Origin: Amoebidium appalachense
Lineage: Eukaryota > Ichthyosporea
Reading direction: 5' to 3'
DNA: 64,000 nucleotides
Assembly: GCA_963693365.1 (NCBI GenBank)
Contig: CAVNZM010000017.1
Location: 4,898,001 to 4,962,000, forward strand
Shown: positions 12,401-48,855 of the stretch, in pieces
How positions within the stretch are numbered: the stretch's first letter is position 1
How the letters are laid out: each line of letters opens with the position of its first letter
Translations under genes and position numbers: made by a program
Notes under the pieces: generated by a model
What the model saw: the letters and a program-made list of their open reading frames with translations, nothing else
What the model was told of the DNA's origin: nothing
The model's database searches: none

Positions 12401-13044
12401 CTCCACACTTCAAGACCTCCTATGTCTTCCCTACTACATACAATAGACCTCTTCTTTCAATGAGCTGCAACAAAGGACACGCCACGCCAACCGTAACGTG
12501 TTGCAATTGTGCGCTGTTTGCACTGGTTTGGGTCTGTTTTGGGGGTAGTTGCCAAAATAGGCAAGTGGCTCACAGGCTCTTTTGAATGGGAGTGGAAGAA
12601 ATTCAGCAATAGCTGTTGGCGTATTTGTAATTTAGGTAAACCAATCAAATCGAGCAACTTTGGCGGCCCGTTCAAACCGTTTAGGCTTGCTCCCATCATC
12701 CTGGCCGAGCTGGCCCCCCTCTCCCCTTCTCCTCCAACTTCAAGTTTCCTCTTTCTCTTACACACAGTCCCAGCCCCCTTACCCCCAATCTCTCCTCCCC
12801 TAATCCCCTCTCTCTCGTCTGTCTCTCTCCCACTCTCCCGAATTCCATCTCCCTCCCTCTGTCAGCTTCCTCCCCCCCCCCCCCCCCCCCCCCCCTCAGC
12901 TCACACACACACACACACACACACACACCCCCCCCCCCCCCCCCCCTCTCCTTCCCACTCCCCCTCCGTCCCATGCCCTTTTCTTTCTCTCATGTTGCAT
13001 GTCCGGATCCCTCCCTCCCTCCCTCTTCCTTTTTCTTTCTCTCG

Positions 13045-13259
<215 letters not shown>

Positions 13260-14536
13260 CTTATCATCCTTGTACAAATATCTCAGCGTTTTTAAAATTT
13301 CTCTGTAGCTACCTCCATTTTATATGGCGTTTATCCCCCCCCCCCCCCCCCCCCCCCTCACCACCCGTCTTCTCTCTCGCCCGCAGAGACTCAGTGGTGC
13401 TTTTGTGTTAGATGAGACAGTGTGTGTGGGCGGTTGGTGGGGAGTGGGTATTGAGGGTAGGCCCGGGTGTGGGGTGGGGGGTTAGGGGGTCACATGCTCT
13501 CTCCGCCCCCTCCCCCTCTCCCCCTCTCCCCCCTCCCCCAAAAGAACTTATAATAAACATAAATGTCAATAAAATATTGAAAATCAGCACACACGTGTTG
13601 GGGTACAGATTCAAAGGGACGCACCCTCTCGTAGTCCCCCCCTGGTACTCTTGCGCAACCTTAATAAATGAACCTGGCAGATAGCAGCTGCACAATCACA
13701 CATAGTGCGGACTGTGTCTGCACGGAAGATTCTACGTTGTTTCTTTCCTTTTCATTCTTTTATTTTTTGGGAGGGGAGGGGGGGGGAGAGGAGGGGAAGG
13801 GAAGGGTAGACGGAATCTAGTGGCATCTACAGCCAGAGTCTATGGCCGTCCCCATGGTTTTTTGTGTGCAATTGTGATGGTGGTGGTGGTGGGTGTGTGT
13901 GTGTGTGCGCGGGGGGGAGGGGGGAGGGGGGGGGGGGGGGGGGAGGGGGGAGGGGGGGGAAGGACCGGGGAGGTGGGCCAGGCGGCCATAGCCAACCGGG
14001 CGCGTGTGTGTGAGGGGGAAAGAAGGGAGGGGAGGGGGTTGAGGGGAGGGAAATGGAGTGAAGGGACGGAGCCAGTGGGGAGTACCGTGTACGCGTGTGT
14101 GCCCGTGTACTTTTGTGCGTATGTGAAAGTGCGTGTGCGGCATGTGTGCGCGTGCGCGTGTGCGTGTATGTTCCCGTGGTTGACAGCGTGTGAGTAAAAA
14201 TTCTCTAATTCTTTCTTTCTTTTCTTTCTTCTTTTTTTTTCAATATTAATTTGCAGAGGGGGAGGGGGAGGAGGGGGGGGGGGGGGGAGATGGGGGTTGG
14301 AGGATTTTGCCTCCTTGCGAAAGCCAGGGCATCAGTAGCATGTGCATGATCACCCGAGGTTTCCTCGGAAGCTTTGCGCAACATTTACGCAATAAAACTT
14401 AGATGGCGCGACATGGCGCCGCAGCGCTGCAGATCTTCACGCGTCACATGGGGCGGAAAAGAAGGCCCTTTTCCCGGCCGTTTTCCCCCCCTACTGCTTG
14501 AAACATCTCTTGTTCATGGGAGTAATTAGACACGGT

Positions 14537-14544
14537 TATAAATA
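14537..14544 (+). promoter_or_regulatory. TATA box upstream of the HAD gene
   Basis: TATAAATA lies 20 bp before the ATG at 14564 (context ACCATGTC). With usual TATA spacing transcription would start almost at the ATG. Either the leader is very short or the match is fortuitous. Confidence 0.4.
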
Positions 14545-14563
14545 GTGTCATAGTAGCGCTACC

Positions 14564-21581
<7,018 letters not shown>

Positions 21582-22077
21582 GTGTCAAAGAATATATTTT
21601 GATTATCATAACGTAATTTTTGGTTTTGAAGAATGTATTCTGGCTTTAAAATGTATTCATAGGAATCGATGAATATATTCTGATTTTGGGGTGGATACGG
21701 AGAAGAATATGTCTGTTAGTCTTGTCATTTCCTAATGTGATTTCTAAGCATCGTAAATTATGATGTTAGTTTTTTTTTTTGCTTGGCATGGCTAATAAGT
21801 AGCGTAGGTATATATACTTGTTGGTGTGTGTGTAGTTATTTTGTGTGCTTGCACATGCTAAGGAAGTCCGTGATTTAAGGTGTGTAGGTGCTTTTGCATG
21901 GCAAATAATCGGCAAATAATCGACTCGTGTACATTTGTTTGGGCGAAGATTTAGTTGAGCATTTGATGAGCAATACTTTGCTTTTTATTTGTGGTTTGTC
22001 CTTTGCATAGTCTTGACTTAGCACATGCACACACCCACATGCACATCCACCCACACACGCAGGTGCGTGCGTGCGCG

Positions 22078-22137
<60 letters not shown>

Positions 22138-22612
22138 GACAGACAGACACACACCCCTTTCGTCAATTGCCAAGAGCATTGACCATCACACTCTTGAGAC
22201 CATGTGCAGCCGGTACATAGAGAGTATTCATATCTGTGATTTCAATCCACACAAGCACAGTGTCACCCCAGCTTCAAAATCACTCACAACTCTAAAAACA
22301 CCTAAGACCCTGTTTTTGTAAAAAACTAAAAGTAAAGTAGTAATATTTGTTTACAGCAACTGAGGATTCTGATAATGAAACGAACTATAACTGGTGGCGT
22401 GTTCTTTGTACCATATGACTCATTGACGGGAAATAATTTACCGAGACTGTGATCCGGTGTCGTGGCTAATCCGAGTATGATGCAATAGACTTCAAATTTA
22501 AAATTAAAAGGAGGAGGTACTCTATCTCATGGTCATGAATATTACCATGGTGTTTGTGCACACAACCCCCCCCCCCCCCCCCCCCCCCACACACACAAGC
22601 ACACGCACACAC

Positions 22613-22696
<84 letters not shown>

Positions 22697-23137
22697 GCAC
22701 ACACGCTGTACACACAAACACAATGTCATGTACACCGGTACCCCTACTTTTTTTTATTGTTTTAAAACAACGTTTTTTTGCACGCGCCAAAGTATCCACC
22801 CTCCGTGCCCCCAAACTCCCCCCCTTCCGGATCCACCCGCTCCCCCCCCCCCCCCCCCCCCCCCCCTTGGTTTGCCCCTCAAGATCACCACTACCACCAC
22901 AGTTATGGGTCTGATGTTTACCGGGTAGCTATATCCTCTTCTTCTTTTTGACTTTGTTTTTGTGGTTGTCTCCTCCAAAAAAATGAATCAAAGCGCATGT
23001 GGTTTTGTTTGAAATTTCCCTGCGTAGTGTGCGTGTGTGTGTGTGTGGCCGTGTGGCCGTGTGTGTCTGGGGGGGGAGGGAGGTCCATACACACACTGAC
23101 CGTGTGTGTGTGTACATGTGTGTGTGTATGTGTGTGT

Positions 23138-23168
<31 letters not shown>

Positions 23169-23646
23169 GGAGGGGGGGAGCGGGTGGAAAGGGGGAGTTT
23201 GGGGGCGCGGAGGGAGGGCACGGGGGGTGGGAGCGTGTGTGTGTGTGTTTTTTTTAGAGGGGGGAGGAGGGGGGGGGGGGGGGGGGGGGAGGGAGAGGGG
23301 GGGAGGGGAGAGGGGGGTTTAGGCCTAGGTTTGCCCTGCAAGCACCACAAAAGAGGACATGGTTAACTTTTTGTTTCTCTTATTATTTGAGTTGCACGGG
23401 TGCACAGTAGCGGGAGCAATACATCGATGATTCAATACATATATTGGGGCATCATTTACATGTTCGCCTTTTTAGCAGTGTCTGAGTTGTTATATGTGGC
23501 TCTAAAACATTCATACTACGACATATTCCGAAATACCAATAAATACGAATTACTACCTCAGAAATACCGATAAATACGAAATACAACCCTCCGGCCTCCC
23601 CCTTCTCCCCCCCCTTCCCCCCCCCCCCCCCCCCCCATATAGACGA

Positions 23647-23716
<70 letters not shown>

Positions 23717-25117
23717 CGCGCGTGCGTGCGTGCGCGTGTGCGTGTGTCTGCGCAACTGCGCGTGCCAGCTGCATCCGTTTGCATGTGCACGTGTCCATTC
23801 GTGTACGCGCAAGCGTGTGTGTGCCGGTATCATTGCAAATGATAACAACTCTAACGTTCAAGTAGGATCACTTTCACGGCATGAGAGTACGTGTTCATGA
23901 CATTGTGCGTGTGCATGCGTGCAAGTTGTGCCCTATGGTGCAAGACACAGCCACATAGCAATGGTTGTGTTTCTTCGCGTGTTTGCATTGTTTCACATAC
24001 ATCCAATCTGTTAATAACCTGCACAGTTCATAGGCTAGTATGTGTATGCACACGCATAGCCTCCCACAGGACACATAGGGGAGGAGGGAAGAAAGAAGGT
24101 GGGTGGGTGGGTGGGCGGGCAGGCGGGCAGGGGGAAAGGGGGGGAGAGGGGGAGGGGAGGGGAGGGGGGAAGGGATGATCGAATACACATCGATATGTTC
24201 GAAATCGCATGTAGAGATCGGTTTGGAGAGCAGGCAACAACCACGTTAACTTGCCAGATCGGATCGCAGATCGGCCATAATCCGTATGAACTCGTCGTAG
24301 CTGACCCGATCGGCATATCGGCAAAACCTGCCAATGAGTGAAAAACCGAATTAGGGCATGATCGTTACTAACATTAGTGTTGAACTGAGCGTTTCATGTT
24401 TGCCTCTCTGTGGTTATTTCGTTTCCACTACAGGGGTCCCTCGCACGTTAATACACCTTCATATCGATACATTCGGCACATTGAGACACTCACTGCCCGG
24501 CCTGCACGATAGTAACAGGGAGACAGCAAAAAAAAAACTTTCCCTTTACTTATGTATAATTACATAGATGCGACACGACATGTGGTAATTCACAAATAAT
24601 TCTGCCGTGTTCGAGTATTAATACACCTCGAGTATTGATACACTTTGGAACCTAATCCAATGTGTATTAACGTGCAAGGGTCTATACTTCCAAACACGAA
24701 GGGAGAGGGGGAGGGGGGGGAGGGGGGAGGGGGGAGGGGGGGTCTCTTGAGTAGGAGCCAGTGTGGGGGAGCATAACGGTATTTGGGACCGACCGAGTTT
24801 GTAGCGGTGTTATCACCCCTCAAGAGCGCTTTTTTGGCTGTTATCTATATATTTCCTGACAGCTTATAATTTTTACTATAATATTGTGTAGAAATAATAG
24901 TCCTGCAGGCAGCGCTGCAGCCGAAAAAGTTAGCCAGCAAGGGGGCATAACTAACCTGTTATGGTTAGCCACATGCAAAAAATGGCGCATAAATAATTGG
25001 CTAATTTTGATTGGGTAGCACCTGCCATCATGCTGTGTGGGGGTTTAATGGATGTGTGGGGGTTTTGGGGGGTTACGGAGGTGGGGAAGACTGCACACTT
25101 TTCTTTGTTCTTTTGGC
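21582..25117. other. Gene-poor stretch
   Basis: AT-richer DNA at 21590-22020 and 22160-22540, (CA)n at 22087-22132 and 22611-22692, (TG)n at 23649-23707, a purine block at 24080-24175 and a MITE-like element at 24431-24682. A cluster of GATCGG/CGATC words lies at 24178-24320. I found no phase-consistent exon chain. Confidence 0.65.
24431..24682. mobile_element. MITE-like element with TA target duplication
   Basis: The left end CAGGGGTCCCTCGCACGTTA and the inverted right end (GACCCTTGCACGTTAATACAC) share GCACGTTAATACAC plus most of the outer bases. The 252-bp element is flanked by TA on both sides (24429-24430, 24683-24684). It has no open frame. Size, TA duplication and CAG start suit a non-autonomous Tc1/mariner-superfamily element. 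Confidence 0.7.
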
Positions 25118-25437
25118 CTATTTCCATACATCAGGGGTTTCTTCACATTTATAGAACTCTGTCCTACTTCTATCCATTCTTTTGGAAGAAGAAGAAGAGG
25201 GAGGGAGGGGGGGGGGGGGGGGGAGGGAGGGGGGTGAGGAAAGGAGGAAGAGGGCTGGGGATGGATGGGTAGGCGATCAGCAGAAAGGGGTGGGGGCCGG
25301 GGTGGGGGGGGGTGCAGGCGGGCGAGCGAAAGAGCACCGACAAACCTTCTCACACATTCCTGCTTTCGTGTCTCCGAGTAGTTGCCTTTGTTCACCTCAT
25401 CGACACACTTCCAGAAAGCATCCACACCCACATTCAC
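25118..25437 (-). CDS. Small Cys-containing protein, 3' part (possibly COA6/CHCH-like)
   Basis: Two minus-strand exons, 25437-25346 and 25178-25118 (TAG), join in phase. The first follows CCAG and ends AG before GTTTGT; the second follows a TTC-rich tract ending AAAAG. The product includes DAFWKCVDE, then KQEC, then EFYKC and a final W. The FWKCVDE motif with spaced later cysteines and Trp resembles COA6 or COX6B-type CHCH proteins of the mitochondrial intermembrane space. Cysteine spacing is not canonical, so the family is a guess. Its start lies further upstream (beyond 25437) and was not found. An alternative donor (TGT before GTGAGA) would change the last exon. Confidence 0.4.
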
Positions 25438-25662
25438 CTGGCCTGGTGTGTGTGTGTGTGTGTGTGTGTGGGGGGGGGGGGGGAGAGAGGGGGGTCAGCA
25501 GGGTGGTGAAAAAGGGAGGATTTTTTTTTTTGTGCGTGCGTGTATGTGCATACACATGCATGCGTGTGTGGGAGGGCAGGAGGCGGGGATGGGGAATAGG
25601 AGATGGGGGATGAAGTGGGGTGGGGAATGAGGGCTTGGGGGGGGGGGGGGGGGGGGGGTAAC

Positions 25663-25708
<46 letters not shown>

Positions 25709-26323
25709 TGTGTTTGTGTGTGTGTGTGTGTGTGCGTGCGTGCGCGTGCGCGCGTGCGTGCACACGTGTGTGTCTGTCTCTGTGTTTTTGTGTGCCTTTG
25801 CGTGTGTCTGTGAGCACGCCTATATGTGTGTAGTGTGCACCCCCGCATACACACATGCGCATGTGTGTGTGTGCAGTTTTGTAGGTGGTAGATGTGTGTG
25901 TATGCATGCACACCTTGTTTGCAATGTGCCATAAAGCTTGCCCCTATTGCCGTTGCGGTGTTGTATATGCGGTTGAAGTCGGTGCACCCAACTCCATCCC
26001 TGTCCTCATATCCAATCACACACAGGAGAAGCCTGCATATATGCACAAGTAAAGTGGTCAGTCCCTTTAAAATTATAAATTAATGGTTAAAATAATAAAT
26101 AACTAACAATCAGAATACTAATTAAAAAATATAACAATTGAAAAGTCACACAAAATATGAGGGTGCTTTCGGGGGGGGGGGGGGGGGGGGGGGGGGGATA
26201 GGGGATGGCGGATGGGTGTGGGGATGGGGTCGGTTAATGAACGATGGAAGGGCCAGGGGGGGGGGGGGGAGGGGGGAGAGAGAGAGAGGGGGGTTGGGGG
26301 GGGGGGGGGGGGGGGGGTATGCA

Positions 26324-31711
<5,388 letters not shown>

Positions 31712-31877
31712 ACACTTGCCTACCGTCCGTCCATCTAACGACTGGAAAAAAATAAAAAATAAAAAAATAAGAATAAAAAAAGGAGGAGGAGGAGGAAATG
31801 AAAAACTGGGTTAGTGTTCAGGGAAACAAATCGATATTTCGACCACATGATCTCATGTTGTATAAGTTGGTAAAGAT

Positions 31878-32422
31878 TAAGGAGACTTGGGAGATGGTTT
31901 TCAAATAAAAATTGGGGGTGCGCAGCCGATCAAGATGACGAGATTCCATAATTGATCCAGTCGGTCAATCCAGGCCGGAAGGTCCGAAAATACAACTTTC
32001 AATATAAACCCCATGTCATTTGTGAGAATTCACGCATAAACTTGCCCTGAAAAAAATCCTACTAATAAAGTGGGGGGTAATTACATAATGGACGTTGAAT
32101 TGTCAGCCCTTGGAAAAGTCGATTTCTACCCCCTCCATATATGCTTACGCTAAGCGATAACGGGCAGCTCGAATCAGATTTTTTCACTGGTAGACATACA
32201 TAAATACTAACTAACCAACCCCCACTTTATAATCAAAATTTCATTTTTCTCCCCCGGTTTCTGCGTGAATTCTCTCACAAATGACATGGGGTTTATATCG
32301 AAAGTTGAATTTTCGGACCTTCCAGCCTCGATTGACCGACTGGATCATTTATGGAATTTGGTCGATCTTGATCTGATGCGCACCCCCAATTTTTACTTGA
32401 AAACCATCCCCCAAGTCTCCTT
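31878..32422. repeat. Second long inverted repeat (about 200 bp arms)
   Basis: The left arm (31878-32080) and right arm (32215-32422) are inverted copies at roughly 80-85% identity by eye, with a 135-bp spacer. Both begin TAAGGAGACTTGG and run inward to an ATAAAGTGGGGG block. Both, read inward, contain a similar open stretch (KETW-MVFK-stop) and a second one with IQSVN and YKPHVICE. It lies between gene C exon 1 and the end of gene D. It may be an inverted duplication of a gene 3' end or a fold-back element. Confidence 0.85.
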
Positions 32423-32462
32423 AGGGTGGATAACATGCTTGGCGTACCTACACGGCGGGGAC

Positions 32463-32490
<28 letters not shown>

Positions 32491-32498
<8 letters not shown>

Positions 32499-32644
32499 TT
32501 CACATAAAGATACACACACACAAACAGGCACACACGTACATTCACATAAAGATACACACACACACAAACAGGCACACACATACATTCACATAAAGATACA
32601 CACACACAAACAGGCACACACGTACATTCACATAAAGATACACA
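32491..32644 (+). repeat. Minisatellite, four 42-46 bp units
   Basis: Each unit is built on TACATTCACATAAAGATACA plus (CA)n and AACAGGCACAC. Four copies stand in tandem directly outside the right arm of the inverted repeat. Confidence 0.9.
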
Positions 32645-32817
32645 TGAACATGTGTACCAACCAATCCTTTTGCACATTACTCCACACATGTACAAACACT
32701 GACACACATGTCGTGCACACACATGCACATGTACACTTACGCACATCCACCCACACATGTCCATAGGCAAACAAACTCGCACGTGCATGCACACACGCAC
32801 GCACGCACACACACACG

Positions 32818-32926
<109 letters not shown>

Positions 32927-33012
32927 TAATTTTGAAGCCCCTATTCCATGCCCCACATTGGTTATAGCAATAACCAATTAATCGGCTTCCATCGTTTCGG
33001 AAAAATTCTATT

Positions 33013-43477
<10,465 letters not shown>

Positions 43478-44428
43478 AGCTGACTGCCAAATAGCAACCA
43501 GCCGAAGTCTTTTGGTTGGTGGCCGTATTATCATCATCAGAACATGGCGCTTGCGCGATTATTAAGGCCCCCCTCGGCGGCTACTATTAAAAGGGTGGGT
43601 TCTGGCAACCTTGGTGCCTCCGCGTATACTTATTGGTGAAAGAATTGCAGCATAGTATTGTTTTGAGCCTATACACAGTGAAAAGTTGTGGGGAACCAGT
43701 AGAGCCACATAGTAGCAGGGGCACACACGTGTGCACACACTTCCACGCACACGCTCGTGCACACAAGCGCTACACATGCATACACCATGGAGCCACACAA
43801 GCAAAGACACCTGCACGCACCAAGTAACACACGCATACACACACACGCACACACTACACATCCTTAAAAAAAAAAACACAAATACACACAAACACACACA
43901 CACACACACATGTGCGCGTAGAGCACAATTTCACACACACGGCATGCAGCCGCGCATGCAAGCGCACAAAGAACACGCATAACACTCGCACACTTTACTT
44001 GCCAAGCACCGCAGACACATAAACACGTCTGCAAAATGCCGAGAAAAACGACTCCCCCCCCCCCCTCCCCTTCGTCCCCTCCTCCCCCGCACTCATTTTC
44101 GTCCCTCACGGCGTCACCCTTGCTGCCCTCGCCACCAACCCCCCTTTCCCCCTCCCCCCCCCTCCTCCCTCCCCCCCTACCCCCTTCCTCCCTCCCATCG
44201 GCACTATCGAGACATATCTAAGCCCTCCGCTTTGCTGGTATTGATTGGTCCTTTCATGCATACAAAAGAAAGAGCACACTGGCAAAGTTTCAGCACAGGC
44301 AAGTGGGCAGAGAGAGGAGGAGAGAGCGTGTGGGAGAGAAAGGATGCCCATGTGATGGCATCAATATAGGATCTAAATCAATATAGGATCTTGTATAGCC
44401 TACCCTTATGTTCTTTTACTCTTCTTAG
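43478..44428. other. Region between divergent genes D and F
   Basis: It holds (CA)-rich and pyrimidine-rich DNA (44050-44200). No complete exon was resolved. It probably contains the gene D promoter and the missing 5' exon(s) of gene F. Confidence 0.6.
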
Positions 44429-45137
44429 ACGACCTTGTCCTTGCAGGTTTTTGGCAGTGCCTTTGTGCATACACTGCGTGGTAATGATGGATGGATCGAA
44501 GACTTGAGAAATACCCGCATGGCACATCAGCATCACGAGAAGGTACCCTTTGCACACCTGTCCTTTTTCTTCTTCTTTCTCAATTTTCTGCCCCCCCCCC
44601 CCCCCCCCCCCCAAACAACAACAACAACAAAAAAAAGAGGTACAGAAAGTACCCCCTTTCTCTCTACCTCCTCCTACCCCCCCCCCCCCCCCCCCCCACC
44701 ACCACAAAAGGAAGTTTTATGTTTTATCTTATGATGTTTCCACCTCTATAATTCCAACCCTTTAATGCATAGATCCCCCCTCCCCCTCCCCCCTCTTCTC
44801 CCCTGCCTCCACCCACCCACCTCACCCCCACTCCCACCCCTCGGCCCACCCCTCATATCCGCTGTCCCTCCCCCACAGCTCTCCAGTCCATGGGAACGGT
44901 TTCTGTATTCCATTTTTCAAACACAGAACTCCCCCCCCCCCCCCCCCCCCCCCCCTTCCCCCCAATACCTGCTTCTCCTCCCTCCCAGTCTCCTTTTTCT
45001 TCTTTACAAGAACACGTGTGAGCATACGTTATAGGACCATTTAACGCTATTCCCCATAAGCAAACTATACCTTCCCCTCCAAAAACGTGCCAGATTTGTC
45101 TTTTTTTTGTTGGGGGTTGGGGGGGGGGGGGGGGAGG

Positions 45138-45171
<34 letters not shown>

Positions 45172-45475
45172 AAAAAAAGTAGGATTTTTTATTTTTCAGA
45201 GGATTTTTGAGCAACAGCAAGCACGAGAGCACATTCAACAGTAGGTAGCAGTATGGACAGGGTTTCAATCTCGGGTAAACAAGCTCACCAGTGGCTTGAA
45301 CAAGACACATTAGCCAGGCTGCAATTTTTTTAGGGCTCCCCGATTGGTTGACTTCATCAAATTCAAAGAGGCTGACTGGCTGACTGACCGGCGGCGGCTC
45401 ATGATGAATGATCGTGTGCCCGGGCTTATAACAGCTTTGTGCATCCCGCCACATAATACTAATACTAACTTTTAA
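44429..45475 (+). CDS. Gene F: unknown protein, last three exons
   Basis: Exons 44429-44542, 45200-45240 and 45334-45475 (TAA) join in phase 0 and 2, with strong acceptors (CTCTTCTTAG, TTTTTCAG, TTTTTTTAG). The 98 residues read VFGSAFVHTLRGNDGWIEDL, then a charged helical stretch (MAHQHHEKRIFEQQQAREHIQ), then LVDFIKFKEADWLTDRRRL, ending in HNTNTNF. This suggests a mostly helical, charged protein; I do not recognise it. The exon at 44429 enters in phase 0, so at least one start exon lies upstream. An internal AG at 44447 is an alternative acceptor that removes six residues in frame. It is divergent from gene D and 0.5 kb before the GNAT gene. Confidence 0.68.
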
Positions 45476-45761
45476 ATTTATTATACTCCCAAAGCCTGTC
45501 TACTATTATGTAAGAAAAAGGCTTTATATACTTCAAATTACTTTCGAATACTGTATGCCCTCGATAGCTCTAAGCCCAGCTTTTGACTTAGCCGCCGTTA
45601 TTGCATACGCAATTGAGCTGTCGTTGACCAATAGCGACACGCCAAAAAAAGCTCGCAGCTGGCTATTATATGTCTTGCCACCCCATAGGGGCATGATTGT
45701 TTTATTACGCATACTTCTTCTTCCCCCCACCTCATCCCCCACCCCCCTCCCACCCACCCAC

Positions 45762-45948
<187 letters not shown>

Positions 45949-46020
45949 TTTTTTTTTCTTTCTTTCTTTCTTTTTTTTTTTTTGGCCATTCTGTTAACGC
46001 TATATTCGGCAAACCCACAG

Positions 46021-46643
46021 CCCCATCTCTTTGTGGACGTGACATGGACAAAACACGGCCGGCCCTTCCATCTTCGACCCCTGACCCTAGCCGATCGAGA
46101 TCTAGTCGGTGAATGCTTTAAACGGTTAAGCGAAGAGTCGAAAATGACCCGGTGCTTCGGGGTTAAACAAGAGTTATCCCCGGAGGAACTCATTTACTAC
46201 ACAGACTGCGACATGAAAAACCATTTTGGGGTTGGGGTTTTAACTGTTCCTTGGGATGAGGAAGAGTTGGGGAAGAAAGATAAGGAGGAGGGATTGGTGG
46301 AGCATAAGACGACGGACGGTGGGGATGGTGCGCATGGGCATGAACATCATGGGTTCAAGGTAAGGATATGTGTGTGGGGTGGGGGGGAGGGGAGTCGGGG
46401 AGGGGGGGGGGGGGGGGGGGGGGGGGAGGGGGTGGGGGGGGGGGGGGGGAGGGGATGGGGATGGGGGGGGGTTGGGGGAGGGTGGTTTTTTTTATTTTTT
46501 CTTTTCTTTTCTTTTTTTCTTTTCTTTTCTTTTTTTTTTTTTTCTTCTTTTTTTTTTTTTTTTTTTTGGGGGGGGGGGAGGGGGGGGGGAGGTTTCATTT
46601 CCAAGTATATTGGATGATACTAAGCTTCTTGTTCTTTGATTAG

Positions 46644-46685
<42 letters not shown>

Positions 46686-47573
46686 CAGCGTGCACAGCAA
46701 ATCACCCTCGCCTTCCCCTCAACACATGCATACATCAAACAGAATCAACACACAGGCACATAGATTCGTGCACATAAACATACAAGAGACAAGCACACGT
46801 GTGCTGCACACGACGTTAGCAACCGCACACACACACACACTCACACACACACACTCTCTCTCTGTCTCCCTCTCTCTCTTTCTGCCTCTCTCTCTCTCTC
46901 TCTCATACACACCACACGCGCACCCACACATATACACACAAACAACTCCCGGTCCTAACACGCACACACATAATCCCCTCCCCCCTCCAGTCCACACACA
47001 CACACACGCACACACCCTCCCCTCCCCCCCCTCCCCCCACCCACCCACCCACCGCCCACCCACCCTCCCCACACCCACCCACCCTCTCCGCCCATCCCCC
47101 CCCGCCCCCCGCGCGTGCACACACACACACACGTACAGCCCGAAGACTTCACCGTCGGTGTCGCCACGGGTCGCTGGGTGCGTCTCAAAACCGACCCAGC
47201 TCGTGCCGAGGTGGCGTTCACAGTTATGGACGAATTTCAAGGATGGGGGGTGGGCCGGAAAGTCTTCGAGAAGCTCATAGAAGGTGCCAGATTCAACCGC
47301 CTGAAGAGCCTTGAAGCAATAGTGCTTCCGGAGAACCCGGCCGCTCGCAACCTAATCACGCACCATTCCCACATTGAGAAAGCGGTTAGGACTCCCGACG
47401 GGATCGTTCTGGTGTTTTCCGTACCGCTTGTTTATGAGGATGAGCCGCATGTGGTGCAGGATACTATGTGCACGGAGGCGCTAAGTGAGCATGGGCTTAG
47501 GGCTACTCTTATGCATGGGGACCCTTCGTCGCTTCATTTAAGGCAGAGGTTGGGTATTCACTACCGCGAATGA
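46021..47573 (+). CDS. GNAT-family N-acetyltransferase, last two exons
   Basis: Exon 46021-46359 (113 codons, phase 0 to 0) ends before GTAAGG. Exon 47139-47573 follows CGTACAG and ends with TGA. The first encodes LFVDVTWTKHGRPFHLRPLT, then LADRDLVGECFKRLSEESKM, the alpha1-alpha2 region typical of Pat-like GNATs, followed by a Glu/His-rich loop. The second has the acetyl-CoA binding motif A: AEVAFTVMDEFQGWGVGRKV, where GWGVGRK matches Q/R-x-x-G-x-G/A, then LEAIVLPENPAARNLI. GNATs transfer acetyl from acetyl-CoA to an amine; related bacterial enzymes acetylate protein lysines, but the substrate here is unknown. The exon at 46021 has no ATG and is preceded by CCCACAG, so a short first exon between 45476 and 46020 is missing. 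Confidence 0.9.
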
Positions 47574-48103
47574 GGATTTTGTCTGTTGTTTTTTCCATTC
47601 TTCATTCCCCCCCCCTCCCCCTCCCCCTTCCCCCCCCCCCCCCCCCCCACACACACACGCACACACATACACACCCACCCACCCCCTCCCCCTCCCCCCT
47701 ACTTCCCCTTCACTCACAAGTACACACCCACACACACGACCACCTCAATCACCCACCTACCCGCGGCCGCTGCACCACCAGCGTATCGACACACCCATCT
47801 TCTCTCTGTGCGTTTGGGTTCGGAGTTGTTGAAGATTCGTTTTCCGTGTTTACTATTTGGTGATTTGTTTGGTGTTTTATACGTGCTCCACCCACCGGTA
47901 CACCACCACCACCACCATCCCAACTGCTCCTTAATATGCAAGGTCTTGCATGTGCACATGTTTTGTGTGCACGTGCATTTATTGTTCAGTAATATATTCA
48001 TGAGCGATAGCTTAGCGCACATGGCTACATAAATGATAGTCATGGTGGCTGAATGTAGCGTTGAAATACTGCACACAGATAGTTGAAATGGCGTGAAGAT
48101 GAA

Positions 48104-48139
<36 letters not shown>

Positions 48140-48766
48140 CCCCTTTCCCCTGCCCTGTATATGTAACGAAAAGGTCTATAGATATATTTCAATGTATCTG
48201 GTTCTTTAGCACTTTCTTTTTCTTTCTTTCTTTTTTTTTTTTTTTTTTTTTGTATATGTGATAAACGAAAAGGTCTCTGAATTATATCAACGAATCTGGT
48301 TATATAGTACGAGGTCAACATTTGCAATACGACACTATGTGCACCGTAAATGCACCATGGTTTACTCGCCACATGCATATGTCCACATAGAACTGGCACG
48401 GGGTCTCGTTCAAACATTTCGAAATACGTAAGAAGTATCAAAGTAAGAGGCCCTGTATCAAATAAGAAGTATCAAATGAAAATTTTCATCTGGTGGTCAT
48501 GAATTTGGTTTGATTTCAATATGGAGTACTAGTGTAAAATGATTTGTAAATTATAATATGATGTATTCTCTTGAAACTTTATTATTCATGAATCATCTAC
48601 ACATGTATACACATCACCCTATGTTCATAGAGCCTTTTTTGGATCCGGCATCACGCCAATATTAGTTTTGTAGTCAACTGTTTAGAGCAACAGTCTTGAT
48701 GGCGCACGGCCATCCCGGCCCCCGGCTCTCTGAACATATCAGCATGCATATGCATATGACCAACTG

Positions 48767-48808
<42 letters not shown>

Positions 48809-48855
48809 TTCCCCCCCCCCCCCCCCCCCCCCCCCCCCGCGTATCATATCCAAAT

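Noticed and set aside
24178-24320. GATCGG/CGATC-rich segment as a regulatory array
   Set aside because: The words are few, unevenly spaced and not associated with a gene start.
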